Origin: an uncultured Ruminococcus sp.
Lineage (GTDB): Bacteria > Bacillota > Clostridia > Oscillospirales > Acutalibacteraceae
Reading direction: 5' to 3'
DNA length: 47,848 nt
NCBI GenBank assembly: GCA_904393835.1
Contig: CAJFNC010000014.1
Location: forward strand, 1-47,848
Below the pieces are notes generated by a model. That model worked only from the letters and a program-made list of their open reading frames with translations. It made no database searches and had not been told where the DNA came from. Below are positions 43,971 through 47,848 of the stretch, piece after piece. Numbering within the stretch: position 1 is the first letter of the stretch; every line of letters begins with the position of its first letter. A program made the position numbers and the translations under genes.

Positions 43971-44393
43971 TTAAAACGGGCGTGTATTGTCAAGTACACC
44001 GGCATTTGCCCAAGCAGAACGACCGCCGTTTGACTTTTTGATGCTTTTGATTCTTGTTTTTGCAGAAGAGCCGTATATATCAGCTACCGCAGCAGAAATT
44101 ACTGCGACAACCTCTTCGGGAACACCGTCAAAGTTTTCCTGAGTAACAGCAGATTTTACCTGCACAGATGCAGCTTCTTCCTGCTGCATTGATTCTTCTT
44201 TAATTTTATTCTTCCCACCCTGTTGAGCCTTTTGAATAATAAAAGAGAATAGCTTGATAATTAAGATGAGCAGAATAAGTACAATAAACACAACTACAAA
44301 ACCGGTAAGAATTACCTGTGCAGATGCAATGAATTTTTCTGATAAAGACATATCAGCTGTTCTCAACATGGGCGCAATAGCGGAAATGTTCAT
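43971..44393 (-). CDS. oadG: OadG-family decarboxylase gamma/delta subunit
   Basis: This protein of about 140 residues has one N-terminal helix (V-I-L-T-G-F-V-V-V-F-I-V-L-I-L-L) and a polar, charged cytoplasmic tail. It ends N-G-G-R-S-A-W-A-N-A-G-V-L-D-N-T-R-P-F, a tail typical of OadG and MmdD subunits. It anchors the soluble carboxyltransferase to the beta subunit. ATG 44393 is chosen after GGGGGT; an upstream in-frame start would include this ribosome site. The operon has its own sigma-A promoter. Confidence 0.82.
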   Translation of the reverse strand: MNISAIAPMLRTADMSLSEKFIASAQVILTGFVVVFIVLILLILIIKLFSFIIQKAQQGGKNKIKEESMQQEEAASVQVKSAVTQENFDGVPEEVVAVISAAVADIYGSSAKTRIKSIKKSNGGRSAWANAGVLDNTRPF

Positions 44394-44430
44394 AAAACGA
44401 CCCCCAATTAACATATTACATATATTAAAT

Positions 44431-44459
44431 ATTATACTTTATTCCGTCTTTATTTTCAA
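44431..44459 (-). promoter_or_regulatory. sigma-A promoter for oadG-oadB
   Basis: On the minus strand TTGAAA (44454-44459), a 17-base spacer and TATAAT (44431-44436) make a strong promoter 38 bases upstream of the oadG start. A terminator at 44546-44584 separates it from spoIVA. Confidence 0.8.
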
Positions 44460-44545
44460 TAATAATTGAATTTTGCTTATTATTTCGTTTATTAAGACAA
44501 TTGTTTAAAGATTATTTATTGTATTTTTAGATATTTTAACGAAAA

Positions 44546-44584
44546 GCTCGACGTGGGAATTTTATTAAAAAACTCACGTCGAGC
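44546..44584 (-). terminator. terminator after spoIVA
   Basis: GCTCGACGTG and CACGTCGAGC are perfect 10-base arms around a 19-base loop. On the minus strand TTTTCG follows. It lies 24 bases past the spoIVA stop. Confidence 0.82.
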
Positions 44585-44607
44585 ATTCTGTTTTCTGTTT
44601 TTTATTA

Positions 44608-46086
44608 TTAAATAATAATACAAATCAATCCGTTACAGCCGTCATTAATTATTTTTTCAATAGTTTCACCAATTTTTCTCCTTGCGTCAGCCGGCATACG
44701 GTAGAGCTTATTATGGAGTCCTTCGTTAACGAGTTCGTGAACTGACTTGCCGAAAATATTGCTCTCCCATATTTTTTCGGGATTTTCTTCAAATTCTTTG
44801 AGCAAATATGATACAAGCTCCTCCGACTGCTGTTCCGAGCCTACTATAGGGGTAACCTCTGTCTGTGTATGCACTTTCATCATATGAATTGACGGAGCGC
44901 TTGCCTTTAGTCTGATTCCGTATTTGCCGCCGTGTTTTATAATTTGCGGCTCCTCCAAAGTAAGCTCGTCAATTGTCGGCATTACAATCCCGTATCCTGT
45001 TTCCTGTACCTGCTCATACGCCTGAGCTATCTTATCAAATTCCTGCTGCTTTTGGGACAAATCTTTTATACATAAAAGCAAGTCGCACTCATCATTTAAG
45101 TCAAGATTTGTCTGCTCGGATAAAACCTTATAAAATAACGAACTGTCAACTTTTACGGAAATTGAAGCGGTGCCTCTTCCCAAATCAAGTCCGCTTATCT
45201 GAGCGCTTTCAATATATTCGCAGTTCGCAATATCTTTAATCAGCTGTTGAACTTCTCGGATTTTTTCAATTTTTTGCGCAGAATTTTTTATGCACTCAAA
45301 AATTACCGATTTTAGCCAATGGTCTTTTTGTAATGTAACAACCCATTTGGGGATATCAACTTTTATTTCTTTAATAGAAAATTCAAATAAAAGCTGCGCC
45401 AAAATACGTTTGATTTCATTTTCGCTTAACTCCATACAACTTACAGGCAATACCGGCACCTGATAGTCAACCGACATCTGCTCCGCAAGTGACATTGTCT
45501 GTTCTGAGTCGGGTTGTGATGAATTGAGAAGTACAATAAACGGCTTATCAATTGCTTTTAATTCGCTTATTACTCTGCGTTCGCTTTCAATATAATCATC
45601 ACGGGGAATATCGCTGAAGCTGCCGTCTGTTGTCACTACAAGTCCTATGGTGGAATGATCTGTGATTACCTTTCTTGTACCGATTTCGGCGGCGTCATCA
45701 AACGGAATTTCATCTTTTGACCACGGAGTTTTTACCATGCGAGGCATATCTTCCTCGCTGTATCCGATTGCACTGTCAACAATATAACCTACGCAGTCAA
45801 TCATTCTGACCTTAAACGTGGTATTATCTCCGAGGTTAATTTCTACAGACTCTTCGGGTATAAACTTTGGTTCCGTTGTCATTATTGTTTTTCCCGCCGA
45901 CGACTGCGGAAGCTCATCAACTGTTCTGCGGTATATGTTTTCATCCTTAATATTAGGGAGAACAAGCGAATCCATAAACCGTTTGATAAAAGTTGATTTT
46001 CCTGTTCTGACAGGACCTACAACACCGATGTAAACGTCTCCGTCTGTGCGCTGTGATATATCATGATAAACATTGCGTTCTTCCAT
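44608..46086 (-). CDS. spoIVA: stage IV sporulation protein A, coat morphogenetic ATPase
   Basis: This 492-residue ATPase polymerises on the outer forespore membrane and forms the base of the spore coat. Walker A G-P-V-R-T-G-K-S is at residues 24-31, with the D-C-V-G-Y-I-V-D motif near 113. The long C-terminal region ends with the characteristic hydrophobic tail G-L-I-C-I-I-I. It starts 10 bases after the SipL gene, so the two partners are co-transcribed. Length matches SpoIVA from Bacillus and clostridia. Confidence 0.96.
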   Translation of the reverse strand: MEERNVYHDISQRTDGDVYIGVVGPVRTGKSTFIKRFMDSLVLPNIKDENIYRRTVDELPQSSAGKTIMTTEPKFIPEESVEINLGDNTTFKVRMIDCVGYIVDSAIGYSEEDMPRMVKTPWSKDEIPFDDAAEIGTRKVITDHSTIGLVVTTDGSFSDIPRDDYIESERRVISELKAIDKPFIVLLNSSQPDSEQTMSLAEQMSVDYQVPVLPVSCMELSENEIKRILAQLLFEFSIKEIKVDIPKWVVTLQKDHWLKSVIFECIKNSAQKIEKIREVQQLIKDIANCEYIESAQISGLDLGRGTASISVKVDSSLFYKVLSEQTNLDLNDECDLLLCIKDLSQKQQEFDKIAQAYEQVQETGYGIVMPTIDELTLEEPQIIKHGGKYGIRLKASAPSIHMMKVHTQTEVTPIVGSEQQSEELVSYLLKEFEENPEKIWESNIFGKSVHELVNEGLHNKLYRMPADARRKIGETIEKIINDGCNGLICIII

Positions 46087-46096
46087 TTTTTGCCTC

Positions 46097-47626
46097 CTAC
46101 ACTCTTGGAATTAATAGCATCTGCGCGTTTTCAAGCACCATTTGTTCTGTGCTGTTTTCTTCAAGCAGCATATCCAGCTTTGTTCTGTGTGATTTTGCAA
46201 TATTCCAAAGATTTTCCCCTTTTGAGGCATAATAAAGTGTAAGAGCGCACTTTTCACAGGGAAGTTCTTTGTCTTCGTAAACTTCAATACTTTTAATAAC
46301 TTCGTACTGTTCTTCTTTTATTGCAACCGCACTTACTTTTAGTTCGCAGCGTATTTCCACCTCATCATCTGCCGACATACGATAACTGACACTTGATATT
46401 TGAGAATTGATATTTTTTAAAGCGTTGCAATCTGTTGCTTGTGAAACAGGGTGCTCATATTCGGCAGTTCTGTCAATGAAAATCGGATATTCGTCATTAT
46501 TGAGCGCGAGCATACAGATATTAATTTTTCCGAACACCTCGGCTCCCTTGTCGGTGATTCGGCTCTCCGAAGTAACGGAGTCACAGTAAATATCAAGAAC
46601 CTTTGAGATTTTTCCGTCGTCAGTATGGATATTCATCTTTTGAATAAAAGTTTCATTTATCGGCTGAATTTCACTTAGCATTGAAACCTGCTCTTTTTCC
46701 TGACCGACCGCATATTTGACTGAATATGCGTCACAAATTATTTCTTCGTCTTGTAAAATATATCCTTCTTCTGAAACACAAATTTTTATATCGACTACAA
46801 TTGAGGGATTTTCATTAACTAAATCGTTTTTTAAACGCAAATCATATGACATAATACTGCATTGAATACAGTTGACTGTGTTTTCGTCAACGCCTTCGCA
46901 GTCGATTATTTGATTAAACGGGATTACGTAGTCAATTTTTCCGGATTCGCCTGTTTCAACATTACACAAATAAAATATACTTATATTTGTTTCGCCGTTT
47001 ACCATTAATTTTCCCGTGACTGCCTTGGAATCTATTATTGTTGCGGTGACGGTCGAATACAAAATAGATTCTATTTTGGGTTTATCCGCAACATTTATCT
47101 CTTCGCAAACATTGAACTGTTCCTGACAAAACGCTTTTAAATCAGCACAGCGTACCGCCTTTTTGAGACATTCAAGATTTTCGTTATCAGGTACATAAAT
47201 ATTTTTTGAATCTGTTGCAAAAACTTTTGCATACAAAGAAAACGCACCGTGCATTACAAGGCGTCGCGGACTTAATGCTCGGCAGTTTATGTATTCCTGC
47301 TTTGTTTTTGTAATTATTACGGCATTATCAGGCGTTTCTTTTACCGTAAAACATTGTGAAAAACTTACGCTCTGCTCACAGCAGCGTATGGTTTTATTGA
47401 TATTTTCAACGTAAAGTACGTTGACTATACAATATCCGTCAATTCTGAGCTGACCGCCCGAAAGATTTTTTGACTGAACTTTCGGGGTTAATGTACATTT
47501 TAATATTTTCTCAATATCCGGACAATAATCGGGCAGCGTAAAATCTACGTCTGCGAGCTGTTCGGCTACCGTGTCAAGCACTATTGTACTTGTGCTGAAA
47601 TTTCGGTTTTGCTGATTGAGCTCCAT
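46097..47626 (-). CDS. sipL: SipL-like SpoIVA-interacting protein (DUF3794 + LysM)
   Basis: This 509-residue protein has tandem SPOCS/DUF3794 domains (about 20-440; start E-Q-L-A-D-V-D-F-T-L-P-D-Y-C-P-D-I) and a C-terminal LysM domain (about 460-508; Y-Y-A-S-K-G-E-N-L-W-N-I-A-K, then M-L-L-I-P-R-V). This matches SipL of Clostridioides difficile, which binds SpoIVA through LysM and joins it to the coat. Adjacency to spoIVA supports the role. AAAGGAGAG gives a strong ribosome site before ATG 47626. A sigma-E-like promoter is visible upstream. Confidence 0.88.
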   Translation of the reverse strand: MELNQQNRNFSTSTIVLDTVAEQLADVDFTLPDYCPDIEKILKCTLTPKVQSKNLSGGQLRIDGYCIVNVLYVENINKTIRCCEQSVSFSQCFTVKETPDNAVIITKTKQEYINCRALSPRRLVMHGAFSLYAKVFATDSKNIYVPDNENLECLKKAVRCADLKAFCQEQFNVCEEINVADKPKIESILYSTVTATIIDSKAVTGKLMVNGETNISIFYLCNVETGESGKIDYVIPFNQIIDCEGVDENTVNCIQCSIMSYDLRLKNDLVNENPSIVVDIKICVSEEGYILQDEEIICDAYSVKYAVGQEKEQVSMLSEIQPINETFIQKMNIHTDDGKISKVLDIYCDSVTSESRITDKGAEVFGKINICMLALNNDEYPIFIDRTAEYEHPVSQATDCNALKNINSQISSVSYRMSADDEVEIRCELKVSAVAIKEEQYEVIKSIEVYEDKELPCEKCALTLYYASKGENLWNIAKSHRTKLDMLLEENSTEQMVLENAQMLLIPRV

Positions 47627-47654
47627 ATTATCTCTCCTTTTGGTTTTATAATAA

Positions 47655-47683
47655 AATATATTTTATAAATGCAAGAGATATGC
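47655..47683 (-). promoter_or_regulatory. sigma-E-like promoter for sipL-spoIVA
   Basis: On the minus strand GCATATC (47677-47683), a 14-base spacer and AATATATT (47655-47662) fit the mother-cell sigma-E pattern (-35 KMATATT, -10 CATACAHT) with a few mismatches. spoIVA and sipL are known sigma-E targets. In this AT-rich region the match is only suggestive. Confidence 0.4.
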
Positions 47684-47716
47684 CGATATTTTAAAATTTT
47701 TAATTTTCTCAGATAA

Positions 47717-47755
47717 CAAAAAGAACAGACTCGTATGAGTCTGCTCTTTTTGTTT
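47717..47755 (-). terminator. bidirectional terminator upstream of sipL
   Basis: CAGACTC (47726-47732) and GAGTCTG (47737-47743) form a stem with loop GTAT, extended by AAAGA/TCTTT outside. T-runs occur on both strands. It ends the minus-strand gene entering from the right edge. Confidence 0.8.
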
Positions 47756-47792
47756 AACCGCAATTAAAACGGTCTGATTTAATTTGTTAGGC

Positions 47793-47848
47793 TTATTTGC
47801 TTGATGCAAAAGCAATTCTTGTTGAATACTCTGTATCCTCAAAGCCTG
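47793..47848 (-). CDS. C-terminal end of an unidentified protein
   Basis: A minus-strand frame enters from the right edge and ends at TAA 47793-47795 with 17 residues (G-F-E-D-T-E-Y-S-T-R-I-A-F-A-S-S-K). A terminator follows 38 bases downstream, so a real gene is likely, but the fragment is too short to identify. Confidence 0.5.
   Translation of the reverse strand, partial: GFEDTEYSTRIAFASSK

Overview
The window looks like part of a Clostridia chromosome, most likely an Oscillospiraceae/Ruminococcaceae gut anaerobe. The signs are low-to-moderate GC, a secreted protein with a Ruminococcus-style dockerin, sporulation and germination genes (spoIVA, sipL, gerA operon), sodium-pump decarboxylase subunits, and a Firmicutes-type hprK-murB-rapZ-whiA neighbourhood. 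The lineage is inferred from family content; no rRNA or tRNA gene was seen. Almost every gene is on the minus strand, so transcription runs right to left.

Left end (1-1400): a scar of mobile DNA. It holds a MATE transporter C-terminus, a short nitrilase-like scrap, a serine recombinase reduced to fused N- and C-terminal ends, a frameshifted element gene and an intact 39-residue DUF3789-like membrane peptide. Next (1462-8142) come a 1445-residue secreted protein made of four tandem glycine-rich modules ending in a dockerin, and a LytTR/HPK10 two-component system destroyed by two in-frame stops and two frameshifts.

Middle (8564-30061): housekeeping genes packed head to tail. HU, MazG and a SpoVB/MurJ-like flippase form one group. 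A run of 17 tightly spaced genes from hprK down to hemZ covers carbon control, cell wall, isoprenoids, NADP, DNA repair, arginine regulation, the stringent response, D-Tyr-tRNA proofreading and a HemZ-type radical SAM enzyme. Many pairs overlap by 1-17 bases.

Right part (30178-47848): the gerA germinant-receptor operon diverges from a DUF421-DUF4363 pair across a spacer with two back-to-back sigma-G-like promoters. Then come a zinc ABC importer (znuA-znuC-znuB), secD-secF, an aspartate aminotransferase, an isolated capsule-regulator pair (cpsC-cpsD), decarboxylase subunits oadG-oadB without alpha or biotin subunits, and a sipL-spoIVA coat-assembly operon.

No CRISPR array, prophage or complete biosynthetic cluster was seen. 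The most interesting signals are the four-module dockerin protein beside a dead sensor system, a secDF promoter nested inside the hairpin of the preceding terminator, the paired sporulation promoters linking DUF421-DUF4363 to germination, and a hairpin plus Fur-like dyad ahead of the zinc importer.
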